NCBI RefSeq assembly: GCF_032854445.1
Contig: NW_027018058.1
Coordinates: 35,252-99,251, forward strand
Length of the DNA: 64,000 bases
Origin: Liolophura sinensis
Taxonomy: Eukaryota > Mollusca > Polyplacophora > Chitonida > Chitonidae
Reading direction: 5' to 3'
Below the pieces are notes generated by a model. The model worked only from the letters and a program-made list of their open reading frames with translations. It did no database searches and had not been told where the DNA came from. A program made the translations under genes and the position numbers. Shown piece by piece: positions 1-13,121 of this stretch; positions within the stretch are counted from its first letter, which is position 1; every line of letters starts with the position of its first letter.

Positions 1-1784
1 ATAATCACGTGCCCCAGCAACGGCTCTTACTCCATGGAAACCAGGGATATTTGCAATTTTTTAACAGCTGCCGATGCCTGGCCCAATTCCGCATCTTTTG
101 GCACCTTATAAATGTGGGTCAGTGTTAAAGTTGTACTTTTTACAGCAGACTGTATCAAGTACCTTGTGATTTTTATGTACAAATGGTGTGGTTTTTCTAC
201 ACGTAGATAAAGACATTGAGATTGTCTTGGACTTAGAAGTAAGACAATTGCTGGGTGAGTTAAATTTGCTTAGCCAAAGATTTGTCGTCTGCTGGGCTAC
301 CGAAGGGCACATAACTTATAGTCAAAAGTTGAATATAGTAATGACAGTCGCGATTGTACAGAGTACAGTGTAGCCGATTCAATAACAAAAAGACCAGGTA
401 AAAATGCAAAAGTGGAAAACTGTTCCAGTGCTGCTGGTAAGAGGCTAATCCGACGTTATTTTGTGACGAGAAATGGTGCAAACCGCGTTGCTCTCCGACC
501 ATACTTTTGGCTGTAGTGACAATTGAATGATCATTGATGTCATAATCACGGGCCCAGCAACGGCTCTTACTCCATGGAAACCAGGGATATTTGCAATTTT
601 TTAACAGCTGCCGATGCCTGGCCCAATTCCGCATCTTTTGGCACCTTATAAATGTGGGTCAGTGTTAAGTTGTACTTTTTACAGCAGACTGTATCAAGTA
701 CCTTGTGATTTTTTATGTACAAATGGTGTGGTTTTTCTACACGTAGATAAAGACATTGAGATTGTCTTGGACTTAGAAGTAAGACAATTGCTGGGTGAGT
801 TAAATTTGCTTAGCCCAAAGATTTGTCGTCTTCTGGGCCACCGAAGGGCACATAACTTATAGTCAAAAGTTGAATATAGTAATGACCAGTCGCGATTGTA
901 CAGAGTACAGTGTAGCCGATTTCAATTAACAAAAAGACCAGATAAAAATGCAAAAGTGGAAAAACTGTTCCAGTGCTGCTGGTAAGACGCTAATCCGACG
1001 TATTTTGTGACGAGAAATCGAATGGTGCAAAACCGCGTTGCTCTCCGACCAATACTTTTGGCTGTAGTGACAATTGAATGGTCATTGATGTCATAATCAC
1101 GTGCCCAGCAACGGCTCTTACTCCATGGAAACCAGGGAAATTTGCAATTTTTCAACAGCTGCCGATGCCTGGCTAAATTCCGCATCTTTTGGCACCTTAT
1201 AAATGTGGGTCTGTTGTCAGTTGTACTTTTTACAGCAGACTGTATCAAGTACCTTGTGATTTTTATGTACAAAAGGTGTGGTTTTTCTACACGTAAATAA
1301 AGACATTGAGATTGTCTTGGACTTAGAAGTAACACAATTGCTGGGTGAGTTAAATGCGCTTAGCCCAAAGATTTCAGGTCTTCTGGGCTACCGAAGGGCA
1401 CATAACTTATAGTCAAAAGTTGAATATAGTAATGACCAGTCGCGATTGTACAGAGTACAGTGTAGCCGATTTCAATTAACAAAAAGACCAGGTAAAAATG
1501 CAAAAGTGGAAAAACTGTTCCAGTGCTGCTGGTAAGAGGCTAATCCGACGTATTTTGTGACGAGAAATCGAATGGTGCAAACCGCGTTGCTCTCCGACCA
1601 ATACTTTTGGCTGTAGTGACAATTGAATGGTCATTGATGTCATAATCACGTGCCCAGCAACGGCTCTTACTCCATGGAAACCAGGGAAATTTGCAATTTT
1701 TCAACAGCTGCTGATGTTTGGCTCAATTCCGCATCTTTTGGCACCTTACTGAAGTGGGTCAGTGTTCAGTTGTACTTTTTACAG

Positions 1785-1893
1785 CAGACTGTATCCAGTA
1801 ACTTGTGTTTTTCATGTACAAATGGTGTGGTTTTTCTACACGTAGATAAAGACATTCAGATTGTCTTCGACTTAGAAGTAAGGCAATTGCTGG
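1785..1893 (+). other. Exon-like 109-nt core between splice-site-like motifs (example in unit 4)
   Basis: The stretch is preceded by TTGTACTTTTTACAG, a good match to an acceptor, and followed by GGTGAGT, a good match to a donor. In class A units its frame is open over 36 codons, including a run resembling VVFLHVDKDIQIVFDLEVRQ. Many class T units carry TGA in that frame (CTTGTGATTTTT), and changes between units mostly alter residues. It may be a relic of a gene fragment captured when the satellite arose, or chance. I do not recognise the peptide. Confidence 0.25.
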
Positions 1894-1903
1894 GTGAGTT
1901 AAA

Positions 1904-1938
1904 TGGGCTTAGCCCAAAGATTTCAGGTCTTCTGGGCT
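1904..1938 (+). other. Three-part competing hairpin element (example in unit 4)
   Basis: TGGGCT, one base, AGCCCA (1904-1916) forms a perfect 6-bp inverted repeat. The AGCCCA is followed by AAAGA, a loop, and TCTTC then a second TGGGCT (1933-1938). AGCCCA with AAGA can therefore pair either left with the first TGGGCT or right with TCTT and the second. The right-hand stem is about 10 bp with a one-base bulge. The element recurs in nearly every unit; where GCTTGG replaces GCTTAG the left arm shrinks to 5 bp. Confidence 0.6.
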
Positions 1939-1995
1939 ACCGAAGGGCACATAACTTATAGTCAAAAGTTGAATATAGTAATGACCAGTCGCGAT

Positions 1996-2008
1996 TGTAC
2001 AGAGTACA
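1996..2008. other. Inverted pair TGTAC-AGA-GTACA (example in unit 4)
   Basis: Five-base arms with a three-base spacer form a 13-bp interrupted palindrome at about offset 355. It is present in most units. In the subfamily of units 14, 32, 44, 57, 65, 76, 104, 107, 109 and 115 it is changed to GGTACATAGTACAG, which keeps a shorter GTAC pair. No binding factor can be named from this. Confidence 0.55.
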
Positions 2009-5000
2009 GTGTAGCCGATTTCAATTAACAAAAAGACCAGGTAAAAATGCAAAAGTGGAAAAACTGTTCCAGTGCTGCTGGTAAGAGGCTAATCCGACGT
2101 ATTTTGTGACGAGAAATCGAATGGTGCAAACCGCGTTGCTCTCCGACCGACCAATACTTTGGCTGTAGTGACAATTGAATGATCATTTATGTCATAATCA
2201 CGTGCCCAGCAACGGCTCTTACTCCATGGAAACCAGGGAAATTTGCAATTTTTCAACAGCTGCCGATGCCTGGCTAAATCTGCATCTTTTGGCACCTTAT
2301 AAATGTGGGTCTGTTGTTAGTTGTACTTTTTACAGCAGACTGTATCAAGTACCTTGTGATTTTTATGTACAAAAGGTGTGGTTTTTCTACACGTAGATAA
2401 AGACATTGAGATTGTCTTGGACTTAGAAGTAAGACAATTGCTGGGTGAGTTAAATGGGCTTAGCCCAAAGATTTGACGTCTTCTGGGCTACCGAAGGGCA
2501 CATAACTTATAGTCAAAAGTTGAATATAGTAATGACCAGTCGCGATTGTACAGAGTACAGTGTAGCCGATTTCAATTTACAAAAAGACCAGGTAAAAATG
2601 CAAAAGTGGAAAAACTGTTCCAGTGCTGCTGGTAAGACGCTAATCCGACGTATTTTGTGACGAGAAATCGAATGGTGCAAACCGCGTTGCTCTCCGACCA
2701 ATACTTTTGGCTGTAGCGACAATTGAATGACCATTGATGTCATAATCACGTTCGTAGCAACGGCTCTTACTCCATGGAAACCACGGAAATTTGCAATTTT
2801 TCAACAGCTGCCGATGCCTGGCTCAATTCCGCATCTTTTGGCACCTTACTGAAGTGGGTCAGTGTTCAGTTGTACTTTTTACAGCAGACTGTATCAAGTA
2901 CCTTGTGTTTTTCATGTACAAATGGTGTGGTTTTTCTACACGTAGATAAAGACATTGAGATTGTCTTCGACTTAGAAGTAAGGCACTTGCTGGAAGAGTT
3001 AAATGGGCTTAGCCCAAAGATTTCAGGTCTTCTGGGCTACCGAAGGGCACATAACTTATAGTCAAAAGTTGAATATAGTAATGACCAGTTGCGATTGTAC
3101 AGAGTACAGTGTAGTCGATTTCAATTAACAAAAAGACCAGGTAAAAATGCAAAAGTGGAAAATCTGTTCCAGTGCTGCTGGTAAGAGGCTAATCCGACGT
3201 ATTTTGTGACGAGAAATCGAATGGTGCAAACCGCGTTGCTCTCCGACCAATACTTTTGGCTGTAGTGACAATTCAATGATCATTGGTGTCATAATCACGT
3301 GCCCAGCAACGGCTCTTACTCCATGGAAACCAGGGAAATTTGCAATTTTCAACAGCTGCCGATGCCTGGCTAAATTCCGCATCTTTTGGCACCTTATAAA
3401 TGTGGGTCTGTTGTCAGTTGTACTTTTTACAGCAGACTGTATCAAGTACCTTGTGATTTTTATGTACAAAAGGTGTGGTTTTTCTACACGTAAATAAAGA
3501 CATTGAGATTGTCTTGGACTTAGAAGGAAGACAATTGCTGGGTGAGTTAAATGCGCTTAGCCCAAAGATTTCAGGTCTTCTGGGCTACCGAAGGGCACAT
3601 AACTTATAGTCAAAAGTTGAATATAGTAATGACCAGTCGCGATTGTACAGAGTACAGTGTAGCCGATTTCAATAACAAAAAGACCAGGTAAAATGCAAAA
3701 GTGGAAAAACTGTTCCAGTGCTGCTAGTAAGAGGCTAATCCGACGTATTTTGTGACGAGAATTTGAATGGTGCAATCCGCGTTGCTCTCTGACCAATACT
3801 TTTGGCTGTAGCGACAATTGAATGATCATTTATGTCATAATCACGTGCGTAGCCACGGCTCTTACTCCCTGGAAACCAGGGAAATTTGCAATTTTTCAAC
3901 AGCTGCCGATGCCTGGCTCAATTCCGCATCTTTTGGCACCTTACTGAAGTGGGTCAGTGTTCAGTTGTACTTTTTACAGCAGACTGTATCAAGTACCTTG
4001 AGTTTTTTCATGTACAAATGGTGTGGTTTTTCTACACGTAGATAAAGACATTGAGATTGTCTTCGACTTAGAAGTAAGGCACTTGCTGGGTGAGTTAAAT
4101 GGGCTTAGCCCAAAGATTTCAGGTCTTCTGGGCTACCGAAGGGCACATAACTTATAGTCAAAAGTTGAATATAGTAATGACCAGTCGCGATTGTACAGAG
4201 TACAGTGTAGCCGATTTCAATTAACAAAAAGACCAGGTAAAAATGCAAAAGTGGAAAAACTGTTTCCAGTGCTGCTGGTAAGACGCTAATCCGTCGTATT
4301 TTGTGACGAGAAATCGAATGGTGCAAACCGCGTTGCTCTCCGACCAATACTTTTGGCTGTAGTGACAATTGAATGATCATTTATGTCATAATCACGTGCC
4401 CAGCAACGGCTCTTACTCCATGGAAACCAGGGATACTTGCAATTTTTCAACAGCTGCCGATGCCTGGCCCAATTCGACATCTTTTGGCACCTTATAAATG
4501 TGGGTCAGTGTTAAGTTGTACTTTTTACAGCAGACTGTATCAAGTACCTTGTTAATTTTTATGTACAAATGGTATGGTTTTTCTACACGTAGATAAAGAC
4601 ATTCAGATTGTCTTCGACTTAGAAGTAAGACAATTGCTGGGTGAGTTAAATGGGCTTAGCCCAAAGATTTGACGTCTTCTGGGCTACCGAAGGGCACATA
4701 ACTTATAGTCAAAAGTTGAATATAGTAATGACCACTCGCGATTGTACAGAGTACAGTGTAGCCGATTTCAATTTACAAAAAGACCAGGTAAAATGCAAAA
4801 GTGGGAAAAACTGTTCCAGTGCTGCTGGTAAGACGCTAATCCGACGTATTTTGTGACGAGAAATCGAATGGTGCAAACCACGTTGCCCTCCGACCAATAC
4901 TTTTGGCTGTAGTGACAATTGAATGATCATTGATGTCATAATCACGGGCCCAGCAACGTCTCTTACTCCATGGAAAGCAGGGATATTTGCAATTTTTTAA

Positions 5001-6583
5001 CAGTTGCCGATGCCTGGCCCAATTCCGCATCTTTGGCACCTGATAAATGTGGGTCAGTGTTTAGTTGTACTTTTTACAGCAGACTGTATCAAGTACCTTG
5101 TGTTTTTTATGTACAAATGGTCTGGTTTTTCTACACGTAGATAAAGACATTGAGACTGTCTTGGACTTAGAAGTAAGACAATTGCTGGGTGAGTTAAATG
5201 GGCTTAGCCCAAAGATTTGACGTCTTCTGGGCTACCGAAGGGCACATAACTTATAGTCAAAAGTTGAATATAGTAATGACCAGTCGCAATTGTACAGAGT
5301 ACAGTGTAGCCGGTTTCAATTAACAAAAACACCAGGCAAAAAATGCAAAAGTGGAAAAACTGTTCCAGTGCTGCTGGTAAGAGGCTAATCCGACGTATTT
5401 TGTGACGAGAAATTGAATGGTGCAATCCGCGTTGCTCTCCGACCAATACTTTTGGCTGTAGCGACAATTGAATGACCATTGATGTCATAATCACGTGCGT
5501 AGCAACGGCTCTTACTCCATGGAAACCAGGGAAATTTGCAATTTTTCAACAGCTGCCGATGCCTGGCTAAATTCCGCATCTTTTGGCACCTTACTGAAGT
5601 GGGTCAGTGTTCAGTTGTACTTTTTACAGCAGACTGTATCAAGTACCTTGTGTTTTTCAATGTACAAATGGTGTGTTTTTCTACACGTAGATAAAGACAT
5701 TCAGATTGTCTTGGACTTAGAAGTAAGGCACTTGCTGGATGAGTTAAATGGCTTAGCCCAAAGATTTCAGGTCTTCTGGGCTACCGAAGGGCACATAACT
5801 TATAGTCAAAAGTTGAATATAGTAATGACCAGTCGCGATTGTACAGAGTACAGTGTAGCCGATTTCAATTAACAAAAAGACCAGGTAAAAATGCAAAAGT
5901 GGAAAAACTGTTCCAGTGCTGCTGGTAAGAGGCTAATCCGACGTATTTTGTGACGAGAAATTGAATGGTGCAATCCGCGTTGCTCTCCGACCAATACTTT
6001 TGGCTGTAGCCACGAATTGAATGACCATTGATGTCATAATCACGTGCGTAGCAACGGCTCTTACTCCATGGAAACCAGGGAAATTTGCAATTTTTCAACA
6101 GCTGCCGATGCCTAGCTAAATTCAGCATCTTTTGTCACCTTACTGAAGTGGGTCAGTGTTCAGTTGTACTTTTTACAGCAGACTGTATCAAGTACCTTGT
6201 GTTTTTCATGTACAAATGGTGTGGTTTTTCTACACGTAGATAAAGACATTGAGATTGTCTTCGACTTAGAAGTAAGGCACTTGCTGGATGAGTTAAATGG
6301 GCTTAGCCCAAAGATTTCAGGTCTTCTGGCTACCGAAGGGCACATAACTTATAGTCAAAAGTTGAATATAGTAATGACCAGTCGCGATTGTACAGAGTAC
6401 AGTGTAGTCGATTTCAATTAACAAAAAGACCAGGTAAAAATGCAAAAGTGGAAAAACTGTTCCAGTGCTGCTGGTAAGAGGCTAATCCGACGTATTTTGT
6501 GACGAGAAATCGAATGGTGCAAACCGCGTTGCTCTCCGACCAATACTTTTGGCTGTAGTGACAATTGAATGATCATTGATGTC

Positions 6584-7637
6584 ATAATCACGTGCGTAGC
6601 AACGGCTCTTACTCCATGGAAACCAGGGAAATTTGCAATTTTTCAACAGCTGCCGATGCCTGGCTCAATTCCGCATCTTTAAAACCTTACTGAAGTGGGT
6701 CAGTGTTAAGTTGTACTTTTTACAGCAGACTGTATCAAGTACCTTGTGTTTTTCACGTACAAATGGTGTGGTTTTTCTACACGTAGATAAAGACATTGAG
6801 ATTGTCTTGGACTTAGAAATAAGACAATTGCTGGGTGAGTTAAATGGGCTTGGCCCAAAAATTTCAGGTCTTCTGGGCTACCGAAGGGCACATAACTTAT
6901 AGTCAAAAGTTGAATATAGTAATGACCAGTCGCGATTGTACAGAGTACAGTGTAGACGGTTTCAATTAACAAAAACACCAGGCAAAAATGTAAAAGTGGA
7001 AAAACTGTTCCAGTGCTACTAGTAAGAGGCTAATCCGACGTATTTTGTGACGAGAAATCGAATGGTGCAATCCGCGTTGCTCTCCGACCAATACTTTTGG
7101 CTGTAGCGACAATTGAATGATCATTTATGTCATAATCACGTGCGTAGCAACGGCTCTTACTCCATGGAAACCAGAAAAATTTGCAATTTTTCAACAGCTG
7201 CCGATGCCTGGCTCAATTCCGCATCTTTTGGCACGTTACTGAAGTGGGTCTGTGTTTAGTTGTACTTTTTACAGCACAAATGGTGTGGTTTTTCTACACG
7301 TAGATAAAGACATTGAGATTGTCTTCGACTTAGAAGTAAGGCAATTGCTGAGTGAGTTAAATGGGCTTAGCCCAAAGATTTGACGTCTTCTGGGCTACCG
7401 ACATATATTCAAAAGTTGAATATAGTAATGACCAGTCGCGATGGTACATAGTACAGTGAAGCCGATTTTAATTAACAAAAAGACCAGGCAAAAATGCAAA
7501 AGTCGAAAAATTGTTCCAGTGCTGCTGGTAAGAGGCTAATCCGACGTATTTTGTGACGACAAATCGAATGGTGCAATCCGCGTTGCTCTCCGACCAATAC
7601 TTTTGGCTGTAGTGACAATTGAATGATCATTTATGTC
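6584..7637 (+). repeat. Marker pair: TAAAACC unit plus 506-bp deleted unit (units 13-14)
   Basis: Unit 13 carries TTTAAAACCTTAC where other units have TTTTGGCACCTTAC. Unit 14 is 506 bp because of two internal deletions: about 32 bp at 7276, joining ACAGCA to CAAATGG, and about 11 bp at 7401, joining CTACCGA to CATATA. Both junctions lie within short repeated bases. Unit 14 also belongs to the GGTACATAGTAC subfamily. The same two-unit pair recurs at 16417 and 30085, so it serves as a tag for counting HOR copies. Confidence 0.88.
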
Positions 7638-9589
7638 ATAATCACGTGCCCAGCAACGGCTCTTACTCCATGGAAACCAGGAAAATTTGCAATTTTTCAA
7701 CAGCTGCCGATGCCTGGCTCAATTCCGCATCTTTTGGCACCTTATTCATGTGGGTCTGTTGTCAGTTGTACTTTTTACAGCAGACTGTATCAAGAACCTT
7801 GTGATTTTTATGTACAAAATGGTGTGGTTTTTCTACACGTAAATAAAGACATCAGATTGTTTTGGACTTAGAAGTAAGACAATTGCTGGGTGAGTTAAAT
7901 GGGCTTAGCCCAAAGATTTGACGTCTTCTGGGCTACCGAAGGGCACATAACTTATACTCAAAAGTTGAATATAGTAATGACCAGTCGCGATTGTACAGAG
8001 TACAGTGTAGCCGATTTCAATTAACAAAAAGACCAGGTAAAAATGCAAAAGTGGAAAAACTGTTCCAGTGCTGCTGGTAAGAGGCTAATCCGACGTATTT
8101 TGTGACGAGAAATGGTGCAAACCGCGTTGCTCTCCGACCAATACTTTTGGCTGTAGTGACAATTGAATGATCATTGATGTCATAATCACGTGCCCAGCAA
8201 CGGCTCTTACTCCATGGAAACAGGGATATTTGCAATTTTTTTAACAGCTGCCGATGCCTGGCCCAATTCCGCATCTTTTGGCACCTTATAAATGTGGGTC
8301 AGTGTTAAGTTGTACTTTTTACAGCAGACTGTATCAAGTACCTTGTGATTTTTATGTACAAATGGTGTGGTTTTTCTACACGTAGATAAAGACATTGAGA
8401 TTGTCTTGGACTTAGAAGTAAGACAATTGCTGGGTGAGTTAAATTTGCTTAGCCCAAAGATTTGTCGTCTTCTGGCTACCGAAGGGCACATAACTTATAG
8501 TCAAAAGTTGAATATAGTAATGACCAGTCGCGATTGTACAGAGTACAGTGTAGCCGATTTCAATTAACAAAAAGACCAGGTAAAAATGCAAAAGTGGAAA
8601 AACTGTTCCAGTGCTGCTGGTAAGAGGCTAATCCGACGTATTTTGTGACGAGAAATGGTGCAAACCGCGTTGCTCTCCGACCAATACTTTTGGCTGTAGT
8701 GACAATTGAATGATCATTGATGTCATAATCACGTGGCCCAGCAACGGCTCTTACTCCATGGAAACCAGGGATATTTGCAATTTTTTAACAGCTGCCGATG
8801 CCTGGCCCAATTCCGCATCTTTTGGCACCTTATAAATGTGGGTCAGTGTTCAGTTGTACTTTTTACAGCAGACTGTATCAAGTACCTTGTGATTTTTATG
8901 TACAAATGGTGTGGGTTTTTCTACACGTAGATAAAGACATTGAGATTGTCTTGGACTTAGAAGTAAGACAATTGCTGGGTGAGTTAAATTTGCTTAGCCC
9001 AAAGATTTGTCGTCTTCTGGGCCACCGAAGGGCACATAACTTATAGTCAAAAGTTGAATATAGTAATGACCAGTCGCGATTGTACAGAGTACAGTGTAGC
9101 CGATTTCAAATTTACAAAAAGACCAGATAAAAATGCAAAAGTGGAAAAACTGTTTCCAGTGCTGCTGGTAAGACGCTAATCCGACGTATTTTGTGACGAG
9201 AAATCGAATGGTGCAAACGCGTTGCTCTCCGACCAATACTTTTGGCTGTAGTGACAATTGAATGGTCATTGATGTCATAATCACGTGCCCAGCAACGGCT
9301 CTTACTCCATGGAAACCAGGGAAATTTGCAATTTTTCAACAGCTGCCGATGCCTGGCTAAATTCCGCATCTTTTGGCACCTTATAAATGTGGGTCTGTTG
9401 TCAGTTGTACTTTTTACAGCAGACTGTATCAAGTACCTTGTGATTTTTATGTACAAAAGGTGTGGTGTTTCTACACGTAAATAAAGACATTGAGATTGTC
9501 TTGGACTTAGAAGGAAGACAATTGCTGGGTGAGTTAAATGCGCTTAGCCCAAAGATTTCAGGTCTTCTGGGCTACCGAAGGGCACATAA

Positions 9590-10115
9590 CTTATAGTCAA
9601 AAAGTTGATATAGTAATGACCAGTCGCGATTGTACAGAGTACAGTGTAGCCGATTTCAATTAACAAAAAAGACCAGGTAAAAATACAAAAGTAGAAAAAC
9701 TGTTCCAGTGCTGCTGGTAAGAGGCTAATCCGACGTATTTTGTGACGAGAATTTGAATGGTGCAATCCGCGTTTGCTCTCTGACCAATACTTTTGGCTTG
9801 TAGCGACAATTGAATGATCATTTATGTCATAATCACGTGCGTAGCAACGTCTCTTACTCCATGGAAACCAGGGAAATTTGCAATTTTTCAACAGCTGCCG
9901 ATGCCTGGCTCAATTCCGCATCTTTGGCACCTTACTGAAGTGGGTCAGTGTTCAGTTGTACTTTTTACAGCAGACTGTATCAAGTACCTTGTGTTTTCAT
10001 GTACAAATGGTGTGGTTTTTCTACACGTAGATAAAAGACATTCTGATTGTCTTGCACTTAGAAGTAAGGCAATTGCTGGGTGAGTTAAATGGGCTTAGCC
10101 CAAAGATTTTCAGGT
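9590..10115 (+). other. Smaller indel cluster (units 18-19)
   Basis: Units 18-19 differ from their sisters 48-49 mainly by length changes in short runs: CAAAAAGTTGATATAG near 9597, AACAAAAAAGACC near 9663, GTTTGCTCTC near 9771, GGCTTGTAGCG near 9795, ATAAAAGACATT near 10031 and GATTTTCAGG near 10106. GTGTTTTCATG occurs in both 19 and 49, so that one is a true shared variant. Confidence 0.65.
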
Positions 10116-10150
10116 CTTCTGGGCTACCGAAGGGCACATAATTTATAGTA

Positions 10151-11319
10151 AAAAGTTGAATATAGTAATGACCAGTCGCGATTGTACAGAGTACAGTGTA
10201 GCCGATTTCAATTAACAAAAACACCAGGCAAAAATGTAAAAGTGGAAAAACTGTTCCAGTGCTACTAGTAAGAGGCTAATCCGACGTATTTTGTGACGAG
10301 AAATCGAATGGTGCAAACCGCGTTGCTCTCGGACCAATACTTTTGGCTGTAGCGACAATTGAATGATCATTTATGTCATAATCACGTGCCCAGCAACGGC
10401 TCTTACTCCATGGAAACCAGGAAAATTTGCAATTTTTCAACAGCTGCCGATGCCTGGCCCAATTCCGCATCTTTTGGCACCTTATTCATGTGGGTCTGTT
10501 GTCAGTTGTACTTTTTACAGCAGACTGTATCAAGTACCTTGTGATTTTTATGTACAAAAGGTGTGGTTTTTCTACACGTAAATAAAGACATTGAGATTGT
10601 CTTGGACTTAGAAGTAACACAATTGCTGGGTGAGTTAAATGCGCTTAGCCCAAAGATTTCAGGTCTTCTGGGCTACCGAAGGGCACATAACTTATAGTCA
10701 AAAGTTGAATATAGTAATGACCAGTCGCGATTGTACAGAGTACAGTGTAGCCGATTTCAATTAACAAAAACACCAGGCAAAAATGTAAAAGTGGAAAAAC
10801 TGTTCCAGTGCTACTAGTAAGAGGCTAATCCGACGTATTTTGTGACGAGAAATCGAATGGTGCAAACCGCGTTGCTCTCGGACCAATACTTTTGGCTGTA
10901 GCGACAATTGAATGATCATTTATGTCATAATCACGTGCCCAGCAACGGCTCTTACTCCATGGAAACCAGGAAAATTTGCAATTTTTCAACAGCTGCCGAT
11001 GCCTGGCCCAATTCCGCATCTTTTGGCACCTTATTCATGTGGGTCTGTTGTCAGTTGTACTTTTTACAGCAGACTGTATCAAGTACCTTGTGATTTTTAT
11101 GTACAAAAGGTGTGGTTTTTCTACACGTAAATAAAGACATTGAGATTGTCTTGGACTTAGAAGTAACACAATTGCTGGGTGAGTTAAATGCGCTTAGCCC
11201 AAAGATTTCAGGTCTTCTGGGCTACCGAAGGGCACATAACTTATAGTCAAAAGTTGAATATAGTAATGACCAGTCGCGATTGTACAGAGTACAGTGTAGC
11301 CGATTTCAATTAACAAAAA
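10151..11319 (+). repeat. Perfect single-unit tandem duplication (units 20-21)
   Basis: Every base from 10151 to 10770 equals the base 549 positions further on (620 matches in a row by direct comparison). The identity is bounded by mismatches at 10150 and 10771. Both copies carry the rare CTCTCGGACC variant and the ACACCAGGC and ATGTAAAAG variants. The matching place in the second HOR copy, between units 49 and 50, has no such unit. This is a recent one-unit duplication. Confidence 0.88.
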
Positions 11320-13121
11320 GACCAGGTAAAAATGCAAAAGTGGAAAAACTGTTCCAGTGCTGCTGGTAAGAGGCTAATCCGACGTATTTTGTGACGAGAA
11401 ATCGAATGGTGCAAACCGCGTTGCTCTCCGACCAATACTTTTGGCTGTAGTGACAATTGAATGGTCATTGATGTCATAATCACGTGCCCAGCAACGGCTC
11501 TTACTCCATGGAAACCAGGGAAATTTGCAATTTTTCAACAGCTGCTGATGTTTGGCTCAATTCCGCATCTTTTGGCACCTTACTGAAGTGGGTCAGTGTT
11601 CAGTTGTACTTTTTACAGCAGACTGTATCCAGTAACTTGTGTTTTTCATGTACAAATGGTGTGGTTTTTCTACACGTAGATAAAGACATTCAGATTGTCT
11701 TCGACTTAGAAGTAAGGCAATTGCTGGGTGAGTTAAATGGGCTTAGCCCAAAGATTTCAGGTCTTCTGGGCTACCGAAGGGCACATAACTTATAGTCAAA
11801 AGTTGAATATAGTAATGACCAGTCGCGATTGTACAGAGTACAGTGTAGCCGATTTCAATTAACAAAAAGACCAGGTAAAAATGCAAAAGTGGAAAAACTG
11901 TTCCAGTGCTGCTGGTAAGAGGCTAATCCGACGTATTTTGTGACGAGAAATCGAATGGTGCAAACCGCGTTGCTCTCCGACCAATACTTTTGGCTGTAGT
12001 GACAATTGAATGATCATTTATGTCATAATCACGTGCCCAGCAACGGCTCTTACTCCATGGAAACCAGGGAAATTTGCAATTTTTCAACAGCTGCCGATGC
12101 CTGGCTAAATCTGCATCTTTTGGCACCTTATAAATGTGGGTCTGTTGTCAGTTGTACTTTTTACAGCAGACTGTATCAAGTACCTTGTGATTTTTATGTA
12201 CAAAAGGTGTGGTTTTTCTACACGTAGATAAAGACATTGAGATTGTCTTGGACTTAGAAGTAAGACAATTGCTGGGTGAGTTAAATGGGCTTAGCCCAAA
12301 GATTTGACGTCTTCTGGGCTACCGAAGGGCACATAACTTATAGTCAAAAGTTGAATATAGTAATGACCAGTCGCGATTGTACAGAGTACAGTGTAGCCGA
12401 TTTCAATTTACAAAAAGACCAGGTAAAAATGCAAAAGTGGAAAAACTGTTCCAGTGCTGCTGGTAAGACGCTAATCCGACGTATTTTGTGACGAGAAATC
12501 GAATGGTGCAATCCGCGTTGCTCTCCGACCAATACTTTTGGCTGTAGTGACAATTGAATGGTCATTGATGTCATAATCACGTGCCCAGCAACGGCTCTTA
12601 CTCCATGGAAACCAGGGAAATTTGCAATTTTTCAACAGCTGCTGATGTTTGGCTCAATTCCGCATCTTTTGGCACCTTACTGAAGTGGGTCAGTGTTCAG
12701 TTGTACTTTTTACAGCAGACTGTATCCAGTAACTTGTGTTTTTCATGTACAAATGGTGTGGTTTTTCTACACGTAGATAAAGACATTCAGATTGTCTTCG
12801 ACTTAGAAGTAAGGCAATTGCTGGGTGAGTTAAATGGGCTTAGCCCAAAGATTTCAGGTCTTCTGGGCTACCGAAGGGCACATAACTTATAGTCAAAAGT
12901 TGAATATAGTAATGACCAGTCGCGATTGTACAGAGTACAGTGTAGCCGATTTCAATTAACAAAAAGACCAGGTAAAAATGCAAAAGTGGAAAAACTGTTC
13001 CAGTGCTGCTGGTAAGAGGCTAATCCGACGTATTTTGTGACGAGAAATCGAATAGTGCAAACCGCGTTGCTCTCCGACCAATACTTTTGGCTGTAGTGAC
13101 AATTGAATGATCATTGATGTC

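Larger units (their letters stand above)
1..7637 (+). repeat. Units 1-14: rearranged partial HOR copy
   Basis: Unit starts: 1, 542, 1093, 1642, 2194, 2742, 3291, 3837, 4388, 4938, 5487, 6036, 6584, 7132. The class order is TTTATATATTAAAA. Units 1-3 match units 16-18 and 46-48; units 1 and 2 share the AATTTGCTTAGC and GTCGTC variants, and unit 2 shares the GGCCACCG variant with 17 and 47. Units 4-5 match 22-23 and 50-51, including the TGCTGATGTTTGG and TATCCAGTAACTTG variants. Unit 7 shares GAAGGAAGAC with 18 and 48. Units 11-14 match 54-57. The stretch therefore holds the same subtypes as the 21-unit HOR, but in a different order. Confidence 0.8.

Noticed and set aside
1650-1961. Recurrent plus-strand open frame of about 103 codons starting near MPSNGSYS or MRSNGSYS
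   Set aside because: It recurs only because the period is a multiple of three. The frame ends at TAG in TTATAGTC in nearly every unit, has further stops downstream, lacks gene context, and other units break it with TGA or indels.
2089-2295. Recurrent minus-strand frame of about 64 codons beginning MRNLARHRQLL or MRNWARHRQLL
   Set aside because: This is the reverse complement of the unit junction, repeated in phase. Variation between units changes residues freely and the frame is lost in many units.
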